NCBI RefSeq assembly: GCF_000020365.1
Contig: NC_012108.1
Span: forward strand, 930,001 to 994,000
Origin: Desulforapulum autotrophicum HRM2
Lineage (GTDB): Bacteria; Desulfobacterota; Desulfobacteria; Desulfobacterales; Desulfobacteraceae
DNA length: 64,000 nt
Direction of reading: 5' to 3'
In this document: positions 8,087 to 16,313 of the stretch, piece by piece
Layout: each line of letters starts with the position of its first letter
How positions within the stretch are numbered: position 1 is the stretch's first letter
Notes under the pieces: generated by a model
Told to the model about the DNA's origin: nothing
The model's database searches: none
What the model saw: the letters and a program-made list of their open reading frames with translations, nothing else
Translations under genes and position numbers: made by a program

Positions 8087-9175
8087 TTATCTTAAGGCTT
8101 GCTGGGTAATCTGGACCCAGGTGTTGTCTGAATCCTGTATCCTCACCATGGGTGTAAGTCCATGGTTCTGCCAGCCTATGCCCCTGGGACCGGTTATTCG
8201 TCCCCTGCTGATGACCAGGGCAGAACCATCGGACAATTCCATTACCTTCTGGGTCAGGGCTTTTCCATAGCTTGTGGACCCAAAACTTTTTGCCGCAAGA
8301 TTGTCAGCCAGGCCAATGATCAATACTTCCGAGGCTGAGGCTGTAAAACGATTCTGCCAGATGCCCAGCCTTTCACCGGTCCAGATCTGGCCCTTGGCTG
8401 TGTAATCGACCTTTCCTGTATTGGTTTCTATGGAAATAATTTTTTTGCCCGGGGGCAGAAACAGGCCGGCAATATCCACGGCTGCAAACAGATCTCCCCC
8501 TGGATTGTTGCGCAGGTCCAGTACCAATTGCCGGGTTTGATCCAGTTCGCCCAGGACTGCTTTTATCTCAGATAAACTCTGGGGCGTAAAATGGCTGATG
8601 CGCAGGATATCAAGCCTGCCTGTCTGACTTAACCACACCGACCTGTCTTTGAGGGGGCCTCGTTCAATATTAACCTGGAAAACCACGCTGTTCCGATTCA
8701 TTGTCAGCTTGACCCGGGTGTCTTTTTCCCCCCGGATGCTGCCTGCCACCCGGTATATGGACCGGCTGGCAACAGGCTGGCCATCCACGGCCACCAGTTC
8801 ATCCCCCTGTTCTATGCCGGCTGTCTGAGCCTGGCTGTCTGGCCTTGGCAGGCAGTAAAATCGGCTGTCCCGCTGGAGAATCTCCATGCCAACACCGTAG
8901 TAGCGAAAACTTTGAGCCTGTTTCCATTCTCTGTATTCTGCCGGGGATAAATAGTCGCCATAGGGGTCATACTGCTCCATGTATGCCTTTAAGGCTGAGG
9001 TGACAATTCTGCCTGGGCCGGGTGAGTCAAGACCATGTTTCTTGATCTTGGTCACGGCCTCGAAAAAAGTCAGCATGGCCTGGTTGTTGGTCCAGGCCAT
9101 GCTGTCGGCATGGGCCGGGCAGATCGCGCCCGGCCACAGTAGCAACCCAAGAATGATGATGGCTACAAATCGCAT
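8087..9175 (-). CDS. Periplasmic S41 (C-terminal processing) peptidase with PDZ domain
   Basis: The protein has 362 residues with a signal peptide (to about residue 23). A helical N-terminal part, DPYGDYLSPAEYREW, is typical of CtpA/Prc. A PDZ-like domain follows (about 95-170, with GIEQGDELVAVDGQPV). The S41 core has LVLDLRNNPGG, TASASEV with probable nucleophile Ser280, and SYGKALTQ with Lys305. The Ser-Lys spacing of 25 equals that of E. coli Prc (Ser452, Lys477), so the dyad appears intact. The enzyme should trim or degrade envelope proteins. It follows two lipoproteins and the FGE-fold, ABC and vWA genes, so regulated cleavage within that envelope system is a reasonable inference. Confidence 0.8.
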   Translation of the reverse strand: MRFVAIIILGLLLWPGAICPAHADSMAWTNNQAMLTFFEAVTKIKKHGLDSPGPGRIVTSALKAYMEQYDPYGDYLSPAEYREWKQAQSFRYYGVGMEILQRDSRFYCLPRPDSQAQTAGIEQGDELVAVDGQPVASRSIYRVAGSIRGEKDTRVKLTMNRNSVVFQVNIERGPLKDRSVWLSQTGRLDILRISHFTPQSLSEIKAVLGELDQTRQLVLDLRNNPGGDLFAAVDIAGLFLPPGKKIISIETNTGKVDYTAKGQIWTGERLGIWQNRFTASASEVLIIGLADNLAAKSFGSTSYGKALTQKVMELSDGSALVISRGRITGPRGIGWQNHGLTPMVRIQDSDNTWVQITQQALR

Positions 9176-9179
9176 ATAC

Positions 9180-9677
9180 CTATAACTCGCTTAAGGTCGC
9201 CGCCTCTTCCAGGAGTTCGTCCATACGTTTCTGCAGCCGGGCAACTTCAGCCTGCTTGGCAGCATCAGAGGCACCTGAATTATTGGTCGCTATGGTCTTG
9301 GCACGGAGGTCGGCCACTTGGGTTTTCAGAACTTTCAACTTTTTTTCCTGGCCGGCATTGGCGGTCTTTGTCTGGTCCAGCTGCTGTTGCAGTTTAGCGG
9401 ATTCAGCATACAGGACCGCAAGTTCTTTTTTCAGGGCCTCATGCCGGGCCTGTTTTTCCTGCTTGCTTGCCGCCAGGTTCTGCCCCTCTTGCTTTGCCTG
9501 TTCAGTGGCTGCCTCTGTTTCAGAGAGGGTTGCTTTTTTCTCTTCAAGGCGTTTTTCATAGGCCTTGGGGTTGTAGCTGAACAATCCGCCCTTGCGCGGA
9601 TCGGTCTCGTTAGACACGCAGGATCCAAGGGTTAAGAGTATAATCAGGGCCAGGGCCGTGCGAATGATGAATGTCAT
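9180..9677 (-). CDS. Coiled-coil lipoprotein
   Basis: The protein has 165 residues. The lipobox LTLGSC places the lipidated cysteine at residue 20. The mature part has a short polar stretch and then an almost continuous coiled coil (KRLEEKKATLSETEAATEQA to RMDELLEEAATLSEL). It probably sits in the outer membrane and projects a helical rod into the periplasm, since no Asp follows the cysteine. It lies four bases before the S41 protease gene and just after another coiled-coil lipoprotein. One of the two may play the part that lipoprotein TagQ plays in the Pseudomonas Tag system, although I cannot show sequence homology. Confidence 0.65.
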   Translation of the reverse strand: MTFIIRTALALIILLTLGSCVSNETDPRKGGLFSYNPKAYEKRLEEKKATLSETEAATEQAKQEGQNLAASKQEKQARHEALKKELAVLYAESAKLQQQLDQTKTANAGQEKKLKVLKTQVADLRAKTIATNNSGASDAAKQAEVARLQKRMDELLEEAATLSEL

Positions 9678-9694
9678 GGTGAATACCTCGCTTG

Positions 9695-10375
9695 TTAAAC
9701 CGCCATTCGGCCGGACAGGCTGGCCAGGTTTTCACTGTGCTGTTCCAGTTCGGAGATCAGGGTTGAAAGCTTTGCAATTTCAGCATCCAGGGCTTTGGAC
9801 TGGTCAGAAGCATTCTTCGTTTCCACCTGGGCCAGGGCCTGTTTCTGGGAATCGAGCTCAAACTTTGCCCGGGCCAGTTTGTCGTCGGTCGTTTTTCTGG
9901 CCGCATCTATACTTTTTTTCTGGGCCAGCAAGTCTGTTTTGCTTGCCTGATTGGCCGCATACTGCTGTGAAAGCTTGCGGGTCTTCTCATCCAGCTGGGC
10001 AATATCGGAACCTAATTTTTTATTGTATGCCAGGGTCTCCTGGTTAATCTTCTGTGCACTGACAATGCACTCATCCAGCCAGTCTTCTTCTTTGGCGTAT
10101 TCAGCCTTTTTGGAGGCCACATGATTGCCATAGGCATAGCCGGCAACACCGCCGGCGGTGGCCCCGATGGCCGCCCCGATCAGGGCGCCTTTAGAATCCC
10201 CCACCAGTGCACCGATGATACCGCCCAGGACGGCTCCGGTGCCAGCACCCACTGCCGTGCCTTCTTTCCGGGTCCTTTGGGCGTCACTCGTGGTGCCCGT
10301 GGTGATGCACCCCATTGAACACGTTGCCAGAATGAGAACCACGGCAACAAATCGAAACATACGAGACATATCCAT
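9695..10375 (-). CDS. Glycine-zipper, coiled-coil lipoprotein
   Basis: The protein has 226 residues. The signal peptide ends in a lipobox (SMGC, Cys23). A glycine-zipper domain follows at about 40-88 (GTAVGAGTGAVLGGIIGALVG, GAAIGATAGGVAGYAYG), of the type that inserts in or associates with the outer membrane. The remaining 130 residues form a coiled coil with a conserved-looking DECI near the start. It resembles the SlyB/OmpA-like glycine-zipper lipoproteins of envelope stress systems. Its place in the operon after the FGE-fold and 598-residue genes makes it the better candidate for a TagQ-like outer-membrane component, by position only. Confidence 0.6.
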   Translation of the reverse strand: MDMSRMFRFVAVVLILATCSMGCITTGTTSDAQRTRKEGTAVGAGTGAVLGGIIGALVGDSKGALIGAAIGATAGGVAGYAYGNHVASKKAEYAKEEDWLDECIVSAQKINQETLAYNKKLGSDIAQLDEKTRKLSQQYAANQASKTDLLAQKKSIDAARKTTDDKLARAKFELDSQKQALAQVETKNASDQSKALDAEIAKLSTLISELEQHSENLASLSGRMAV

Positions 10376-10393
10376 ACTCCTTTGTTATTGGCC

Positions 10394-12190
10394 TTATCTT
10401 TCCATGGGAATGATAAGAGACTCATTATTGTCAAAGCTTATAACAAGCTCCAGTTCCTGTTTTCCTGCGGCAATCATATGATTGTCCTGAAGCCAGAGGA
10501 CCAGTTTTTCTTTTCCCTTGCCCGGTGTATACTGCAGGGATCCGTCTGTCCGGTTAATGGCTTTATTTTTTTGGGTTACTGCCATGAGCCAGGTTTTGTT
10601 ATCCGGAATGGTATCCCAGACAGGTTTCTGGGTGTCTGCCTGTCTGAGCACAAGGCTGGTGATGGTTCTGTCCGGGACCTCAATCTCCAGTTTAAGCTGG
10701 CTGTCCGGGGACCCGTTCCCCTGGAACACCTCATTGCGGCCCACAAAATCACTAGCTCCCTTGACCTTTCGCAGCTTGAGGCTGGCCCTGGCAGTGGCGG
10801 CCTGGCCGGTCCCCACGGTATTGTCAGGCGGCACACTCCCCACGGAAACCACAGCTCCTGTCTGGGGAGCCTGAACTGCCGGCTCTGCCTTGGCATACTC
10901 CTTTTGGGGAATATTGTTGGGTGAATAGCTGTAGGCGCCCTTGCCGAGATCTGACAATTCAGGTAGATTGGAAATCGGTGCGGCAGACCTGTCCGGGGGA
11001 TCTGATTTTCCGCTGTCTATTTTTACAGAATTTAAAGATGCGTCCAGAATTTCCCTGTATTTTTCATCTTTGAGAATGGTTGCAATACCCATCACCTTGC
11101 TGTCGGAAGGCGTGTCCTCAAACAGAATCAGTCGGGCCCTGACTTTGCCGTCTTTGACCCGACCTGAATATTCAACTGCATCCAGTCCGCTGATCTTGAT
11201 CTTTCTTTCTGTCACCTCAGTCATGAACGTTAATTGTTTCTCACCGCCCGTTTCTCTGACAACATTAATGCCTGCCAGCCCGTTTCCCAGTTCAAACCGG
11301 CCGCTCTCGTTTCGGATTTTGCTGTCCCAGGTGTCAGGGACCTGGAGGCTGACCGGCCCCAGGGTGTACTCCTTCCATGAAGAACCCGGATGAATGCTGC
11401 CTGGGCAGGCAATGGGCTCATCATCTTCTCCAAATTCCTGGCCGCAGACGGGCAGGGCAAGCCAGGCCACCCGCCGTTCTATCCATTCCTTACGGCTCCA
11501 TGCGTCATGGACTTTGCCGTCAACAATCATCTCTCTTTTTACGTTGTAAAGCAGATTAATTTCCAATACCACAGGGGCCTTCAGCTTTGATCCGTATTTG
11601 TCTTCAACCCTGGAAGGGGTCCAGCTGATCTCCATGGCATCCTTGTCTTCCACAAGGCTGATCTTTTCCTTGCTTTTATCAAGAAAAACATCCCCCTCGC
11701 TGCTGAGAACTCTAAAATTACAGATCCGTTTAATGACCTGGTATCTTATATTGCGGCCTGCTCTGCCTGCCCCTGACAGGGGCATGGTGATCTCATGGGG
11801 TGCCGGGGCCAGTAGTTTTATCTTTACCGGGGTGCCCGGGGACTGCATGGCTGTCAGGCGGATGAACGGGGTTTTAAACTGTTTCTCTGCATTGGGGTTG
11901 TATTCAATTTCACGTTTCATGCCCGATTCTTTGTATCGTTCCCAGAAATAGGCGGCCACAGGATTCTCCTGGCCCAAGGGTCCCCAGAGGCCCTGGGTTT
12001 CCATGGCCACAGGCAGTTTCAACTCAAATTTTTTTGAGTCTGTTTTTTTGTCCGTGTCAAATTCAAAAAAAGTGATCCCTTCCAGACTTAATCCATTAAC
12101 CGGCTCCCCCTGTTCAAGGGCATACCCCGGAATCAGGTAAAACAGGATAATTCCAGCACTGATCAACACGATGTCCCAACTCTTTTTCAA
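10394..12190 (-). CDS. Large exported protein of unknown function, TTG start
   Basis: The protein has 598 residues from a TTG preceded by AAGGAGG at six bases; the frame itself extends seven codons further upstream, but only this TTG has a ribosome site. The signal peptide is MKKSWDIVLISAGIILFYLI. The body is beta-rich. A segment near 280-390 (VSLQVPDTWDSKIRNE, ITVERKIKISGLDAVEY-like) resembles DcrB/PsbP-type folds. The C-terminal 130 residues (LKLEIEVPDRTITSLVLRQ, VLWLQDNHMI) look like an immunoglobulin-type domain. Two Cys near 255 and 269 may form a disulphide. It lies between the FGE-fold gene and the lipoprotein genes and is an obvious unknown component of that envelope module. Confidence 0.65.
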   Translation of the reverse strand: MKKSWDIVLISAGIILFYLIPGYALEQGEPVNGLSLEGITFFEFDTDKKTDSKKFELKLPVAMETQGLWGPLGQENPVAAYFWERYKESGMKREIEYNPNAEKQFKTPFIRLTAMQSPGTPVKIKLLAPAPHEITMPLSGAGRAGRNIRYQVIKRICNFRVLSSEGDVFLDKSKEKISLVEDKDAMEISWTPSRVEDKYGSKLKAPVVLEINLLYNVKREMIVDGKVHDAWSRKEWIERRVAWLALPVCGQEFGEDDEPIACPGSIHPGSSWKEYTLGPVSLQVPDTWDSKIRNESGRFELGNGLAGINVVRETGGEKQLTFMTEVTERKIKISGLDAVEYSGRVKDGKVRARLILFEDTPSDSKVMGIATILKDEKYREILDASLNSVKIDSGKSDPPDRSAAPISNLPELSDLGKGAYSYSPNNIPQKEYAKAEPAVQAPQTGAVVSVGSVPPDNTVGTGQAATARASLKLRKVKGASDFVGRNEVFQGNGSPDSQLKLEIEVPDRTITSLVLRQADTQKPVWDTIPDNKTWLMAVTQKNKAINRTDGSLQYTPGKGKEKLVLWLQDNHMIAAGKQELELVISFDNNESLIIPMER

Positions 12191-12200
12191 AACAACCTCC

Positions 12201-13778
12201 TTATAAACCAAGGGAACTTAAATCATTCTGCCACGCTTCAGGGGTGGTGCGTTTGGTTTTTACCAGGGCCTCAAGATGGGTTGTCACCAGTTTAGCTGCC
12301 CGGACCTGCTCGGCCGCATCATTTTCCAGAAGGAATTTAAGGTACCGATTTTCACCTGTCTGCCTGGCTGCCTGCCCCAACGTCTCCAGCTGGCGCAGGG
12401 AGGCTGTGTAATTCTCCATGGACTGGCTGATATTTGCTTCAATCTCAGCCAGGCGGGTGGTCAGTTTTTCTATCATGGCCTCTCGCTTGCCGGTCTTTGC
12501 CGCATCTATCAGCTGTTTCACCATGGGTAGTTTTTTACTTTCCAGGTAAACAAAAAAACCTCGTTCCGCAGCAATTTTAAACCAGGCATAGGCGGTTTCA
12601 CCATCTGCCTTGGCCTGGATGAACTGCACATCTGCCATGACACTTTTCAGCCTGCCCAGCTCCTGCTGCATGCCAGGATTATTCACGGCCATCTCTTCCA
12701 GCCGGGCAAGATACTGGCCGGCCTGGTCGATGCTGACCTGGGTTTTCTGGCTGGTGGGTGCTGTACTCACTGCAGCAGGGGTGGCGGCGCCAGCACCCTT
12801 TCGATAGCTGTCCCAGGCATCGGCATAGGACTGGGCTGCGCTGCGGTCACCGAAAACAACCGCTGCCAGAACAGGGCGCAGGCCCATGGTCTCTTTTTGA
12901 TTGGGTACGGGTGGGGCACTGCCCCGGGCAATGTAAAAGGGCTCTTCAGTACGCAGGCTGGAACGCAGCATTTTTTCCGAAGAGAGATAATGTCCCCCCC
13001 TGGCAACAAACCCGCCGGGCCGGCCCTGGTAGTACTCGATCATGTAAAGTCCGCCGGTCATTTCAGATACATTGCCCAGCATATCGTGGATGCCCAGGGG
13101 GTTGGGTTTGAGGCGGCCCATGGCCTTTAATTTGCCGTGGCTGGATTTGGGCCCGGCAAACCACTCGCAGCTGCTCAGGCGGTCTTTGTAAGGGACTCTG
13201 CGGTCAAAAACATCTGCGGACACACCCGCACCGCCCCGGGCGGCAAACTCCCACTCAGCTTCCGAGGGCAGGCGCACAAAACCTGGACTGGCTCCGGATT
13301 TGGGCAGTTTATTCAGGGCATTGGCAAACAGCCACTGGTTTAATTTGTCTAAAAACTGCTGGGCCTCAAACCAGGTAATACGGGTGATGGGTTTGTCCGT
13401 TGCATTCTGGTCCGGGGCTGCCAGGCCCAGGACAGCAGCCCACTGCCCCTGATTGACCTCATATTTGGCCATGTAGTAGAGCCAGTCTTTTCCGGATTTT
13501 CCCTGGCCCAGAAAAGAGCCGCTCAGGCTCACCTCTGTGGGATGTTCCTTAAACCCGCCATCCGGGTCACCCATGCGGAAACTGCGCTGGGCAAAAGGTG
13601 CCTCCCCCTGTCCCAGGAAAATTGGCCTGAAAACCATCTGCCGGTTATGGGGCAGGGGGAGGATAAGATCATCATCGGCCGGACTCGGGTTGTCAGGGCT
13701 TTTCTCAGCATAGGCCGGGATATTGAGAAAAAAAATCAGTATAAATACAAAAACCAGTCGCAGACAGAATTTCATCAT
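12201..13778 (-). CDS. Exported formylglycine-generating-enzyme-fold protein (TagR-like)
   Basis: The protein has 525 residues with a signal peptide (MMKFCLRLVFVFILIFFLNIPAYA). A SUMF1/FGE-type domain spans about 60-310: YYMAKYEVNQGQW, RLPSEAEWEFAARGG, NPLGIHDMLGNVSEM and FVARGGHY are diagnostic. The C-terminal 200 residues are helical. The twin catalytic cysteines of true formylglycine enzymes are not evident, so a binding or sensing role is more likely than sulfatase activation. In Pseudomonas the periplasmic FGE-fold protein TagR works with ABC proteins TagS and TagT to switch on the kinase PpkA. Here the gene overlaps by one base the end of an FtsX-like permease gene, the same neighbourhood. 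TagR-like is inferred from fold plus context. Confidence 0.75.
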   Translation of the reverse strand: MMKFCLRLVFVFILIFFLNIPAYAEKSPDNPSPADDDLILPLPHNRQMVFRPIFLGQGEAPFAQRSFRMGDPDGGFKEHPTEVSLSGSFLGQGKSGKDWLYYMAKYEVNQGQWAAVLGLAAPDQNATDKPITRITWFEAQQFLDKLNQWLFANALNKLPKSGASPGFVRLPSEAEWEFAARGGAGVSADVFDRRVPYKDRLSSCEWFAGPKSSHGKLKAMGRLKPNPLGIHDMLGNVSEMTGGLYMIEYYQGRPGGFVARGGHYLSSEKMLRSSLRTEEPFYIARGSAPPVPNQKETMGLRPVLAAVVFGDRSAAQSYADAWDSYRKGAGAATPAAVSTAPTSQKTQVSIDQAGQYLARLEEMAVNNPGMQQELGRLKSVMADVQFIQAKADGETAYAWFKIAAERGFFVYLESKKLPMVKQLIDAAKTGKREAMIEKLTTRLAEIEANISQSMENYTASLRQLETLGQAARQTGENRYLKFLLENDAAEQVRAAKLVTTHLEALVKTKRTTPEAWQNDLSSLGL

Positions 13779-15577
13779 TATTCATCCCTCAGGGCCTCGG
13801 CCGGGTCAATGGTGATGACCCGCCAGGCAGCAAGTGCAGCAGCGGTTTGTCCCAGAAGAATCACCCCGGATGCCGCATAAATCAGATGGACATAATCCAG
13901 CTGGCAGAACCGTTCCCCTGCTGCCAGTTGAGTGGAAAAAAGTTGGTTGATCAAACCTGCCATTCCCCAGTAGAACCCAAAGGCAAGCCCTAATCCGCCC
14001 AGGGATAAAAAAAGGGCCTGGCAAAGGGGGAAACACAAAAGCCCGCCCCGGCCAAAACCGATAAGGGCCAGAACACCCAGGTCCCTTCGTTTGCGTTCCA
14101 CAGAGGCATATAGGCTGGCCGTCAAGGATCCTGAACCCCCCAGAACACCGCCCAGGGCAATGAGCCAGAAAATCATGCCCAGGTGCCTGTCCAGTTCCCT
14201 GAGATCCCGGATTCGCGCGGCCTCGGTGTGGACAGGAATACCCTGGGCTTCCAGTTCCAGTTTCAGGGGCTCCACCTGCTCCAGGGTCTTTGCATACATC
14301 CTGAAAGCGGCATAGCCCCTTCGCTTTAAAATAAACAGGTCTTTTTCAGGCAGCCAGTCTATTTCGCGCCTCAGGCTTAAATTCAGAATTCCGGCAAGCT
14401 GGGGTGGCACCAGGCCGTGGCGGCCTTTGGAGAACACCCCATCCACCGGTTGAACCTTCAGGCTGAGGGAAGATTTCCCCGGGCAGGTTAACCGACTGCC
14501 GGGCTTTAAATGGATCTCTTTGGGCAGAATAATCTGCCGCCAGGCAGGACCCATGGGCAGGTCTTTGCCCCAGGGGGTGTCTAATCCGTCTGCCTGGGGC
14601 AATGCCAGTACAGGCAATTTTAAATCCTGAGCCAGCTCAATCTCCATGGGCTCCACCCAGGGCAGTACAAGGGCGTTTCTGCCCCGCAGGCGAAGGGTGA
14701 CAGCGGTTAAGACATCCTCTCCCTGGGCACGGGTGGTGGTGATCAGATAAACATATGTTTTGTTTTTTACCTGGTAACCCAGACGGGACATCTGCTGGTC
14801 CTCTTCCAGTTCCTCAAGCCGGCTCAAGCCGGTACCCGAGGTCAGTCGGACCTTGAGTACGGGATCCATGGGGGTATCCAGCCCCAACACCACACCGTCG
14901 AACACAGGCTGGGCCAGGGGAACCGATCCCTCCCAGCCCATATCCGGCACAGCCTGACCGTCTTTAAACCCCTCTATATCCTCTAAAAGCCCCAGGGGAA
15001 AGTATACCACATCCCGGCTGGTTCCCCTTGGGTCCAGCACCCCGGAGACGGTTAAGCGGGTGCTGCCCGTTTCAATCCGGCTGCCCTTTAATCGTTTGAC
15101 CCAAAGCTCAATTTCATCCCCGGCTCCTGCCCCAAGCTTTCGGGCTGCCTCATCCGACAGGACACATTGACGCTCCCCAGGGGGAACCGCCTGGTTCTCC
15201 TCCAGAAGCGGGTCACCCTGGGCACTGGGCAGGGCTTCCAGAACAAGCTTGTCTGTATGGAATTTAAGTTCCACACTGGCCGAGATACTGCGGGTGGTGG
15301 GCACCAGAAAAGAGACTTTGGGATCATTCTGCAGCGTATTCAGCCATTGAGGGGTAAAGGAGCGGCTTACCATGGGGCGGATTTCTCTATTGCGGGGATC
15401 TTGGAGAAGACGGGACCGCAGGGTTTCCATGGTACCGTTTTTCAAGCCGAACAGCAGCAAAAGCGGGCCAACCACGGCAGCAACGGCCAGAAAGAGGCAG
15501 AGGCTGAGTATCCATTCGTGTTTAAGATCTGCCAATGCCAGCCCTGGAATCAGACCGGTTGATCGCTGCTGTTTCAT
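13778..15577 (-). CDS. FtsX/MacB-type ABC transporter permease (TagS-like)
   Basis: The protein has 599 residues. One N-terminal transmembrane segment (WILSLCLFLAVAAVVGPLLLLFGL) is followed by a large periplasmic region of about 380 residues. Near the C-terminus there are three further segments (FWLIALGGVLGGSGSL, ALFLSLGGLGLAFGFYWGMAG and AASGVILLGQTAAALAAW), ending IDPAEALRDE. This 1+3 topology with the P.EALR tail is that of the FtsX/LolCE/MacB permeases, which transmit force between a cytoplasmic ATPase and periplasmic partners rather than forming an import channel. The gene overlaps the ATPase gene by four bases. By order it corresponds to TagS of the Tag module. Confidence 0.8.
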   Translation of the reverse strand: MKQQRSTGLIPGLALADLKHEWILSLCLFLAVAAVVGPLLLLFGLKNGTMETLRSRLLQDPRNREIRPMVSRSFTPQWLNTLQNDPKVSFLVPTTRSISASVELKFHTDKLVLEALPSAQGDPLLEENQAVPPGERQCVLSDEAARKLGAGAGDEIELWVKRLKGSRIETGSTRLTVSGVLDPRGTSRDVVYFPLGLLEDIEGFKDGQAVPDMGWEGSVPLAQPVFDGVVLGLDTPMDPVLKVRLTSGTGLSRLEELEEDQQMSRLGYQVKNKTYVYLITTTRAQGEDVLTAVTLRLRGRNALVLPWVEPMEIELAQDLKLPVLALPQADGLDTPWGKDLPMGPAWRQIILPKEIHLKPGSRLTCPGKSSLSLKVQPVDGVFSKGRHGLVPPQLAGILNLSLRREIDWLPEKDLFILKRRGYAAFRMYAKTLEQVEPLKLELEAQGIPVHTEAARIRDLRELDRHLGMIFWLIALGGVLGGSGSLTASLYASVERKRRDLGVLALIGFGRGGLLCFPLCQALFLSLGGLGLAFGFYWGMAGLINQLFSTQLAAGERFCQLDYVHLIYAASGVILLGQTAAALAAWRVITIDPAEALRDE

Positions 15578-16302
15578 AGGGTTTCAAGTTCCTCAAGGGT
15601 AGAGGTTGTCAATTCCCTGGATTTTCGTGCCACCTTAAAACCGAATATCCGGTCCACCTGATCCCTGAGCAACGATCGGTCATGGGTGACCATGATGGTT
15701 GTGGTACCGAATTTCTGACTCAATTGGCGGAACTGGTCCCGGATCTCCATGGCCGTTAATTCGTCCACGGCAGCCGTTGGTTCATCTGCCAGTACGATTC
15801 TGGGTTTGTGAATCAGGGCCCTGGCAATGGCAACCCGCTGGCGCTGGCCTCCGGAAAGAAAACTCGGCCGTTTATCCAGTTGTCCCTCTATGCCCAGGTT
15901 CCGGGCCATGCTTTCCACCAGCTGATGGTCATACTGCCGGTTCAGGCGCAGGGGAAGGGCAATGTTCTGACGGACGGTTAAAAAGGGCAACAGACCGCCG
16001 GTCTGCAGTACATAGCCTATATATCTGCTGCGGACAGCTGCCTGGTTTGCCCGGCTCAAGCCGACCAGATCAATGGGTACCTGGGTGCCGCCAATGCGGA
16101 ACGCCCCTATCTTTTCCGGCTTGAGCACCAGCCCCAGAATGTCCAGAAGGGTTGATTTTCCGCACCCGCTGGGGCCGACCAGGGCGGCAAACTGTCCAGG
16201 CTCCAGGTCCATCCCAGGCACAATCAGCTGAAAACTCACCCGGGCCTGGGACCGTGTATGCATCAATTGACTCAGGTGAAGTGCATCCCCTGTTTTTGGC
16301 AT
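15574..16302 (-). CDS. LolD/MacB-type ABC transporter ATPase (TagT-like)
   Basis: The protein has 242 residues and is a complete nucleotide-binding domain: Walker A GPSGCGKST (about 42-50), a Q-loop, signature LSGGQRQRVA, Walker B IVLADEPTAAVDE and the switch histidine in MVTHDRSLL. The length and the ADEPTA..D form are typical of the LolD/MacB/FtsE group that pairs with FtsX-fold permeases. It is coupled by a four-base overlap to the permease gene and lies 11 bases after the vWA gene. It should power the membrane complex formed with that permease. Confidence 0.85.
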   Translation of the reverse strand: MPKTGDALHLSQLMHTRSQARVSFQLIVPGMDLEPGQFAALVGPSGCGKSTLLDILGLVLKPEKIGAFRIGGTQVPIDLVGLSRANQAAVRSRYIGYVLQTGGLLPFLTVRQNIALPLRLNRQYDHQLVESMARNLGIEGQLDKRPSFLSGGQRQRVAIARALIHKPRIVLADEPTAAVDELTAMEIRDQFRQLSQKFGTTTIMVTHDRSLLRDQVDRIFGFKVARKSRELTTSTLEELETL

Positions 16303-16313
16303 TTTACACTCCC

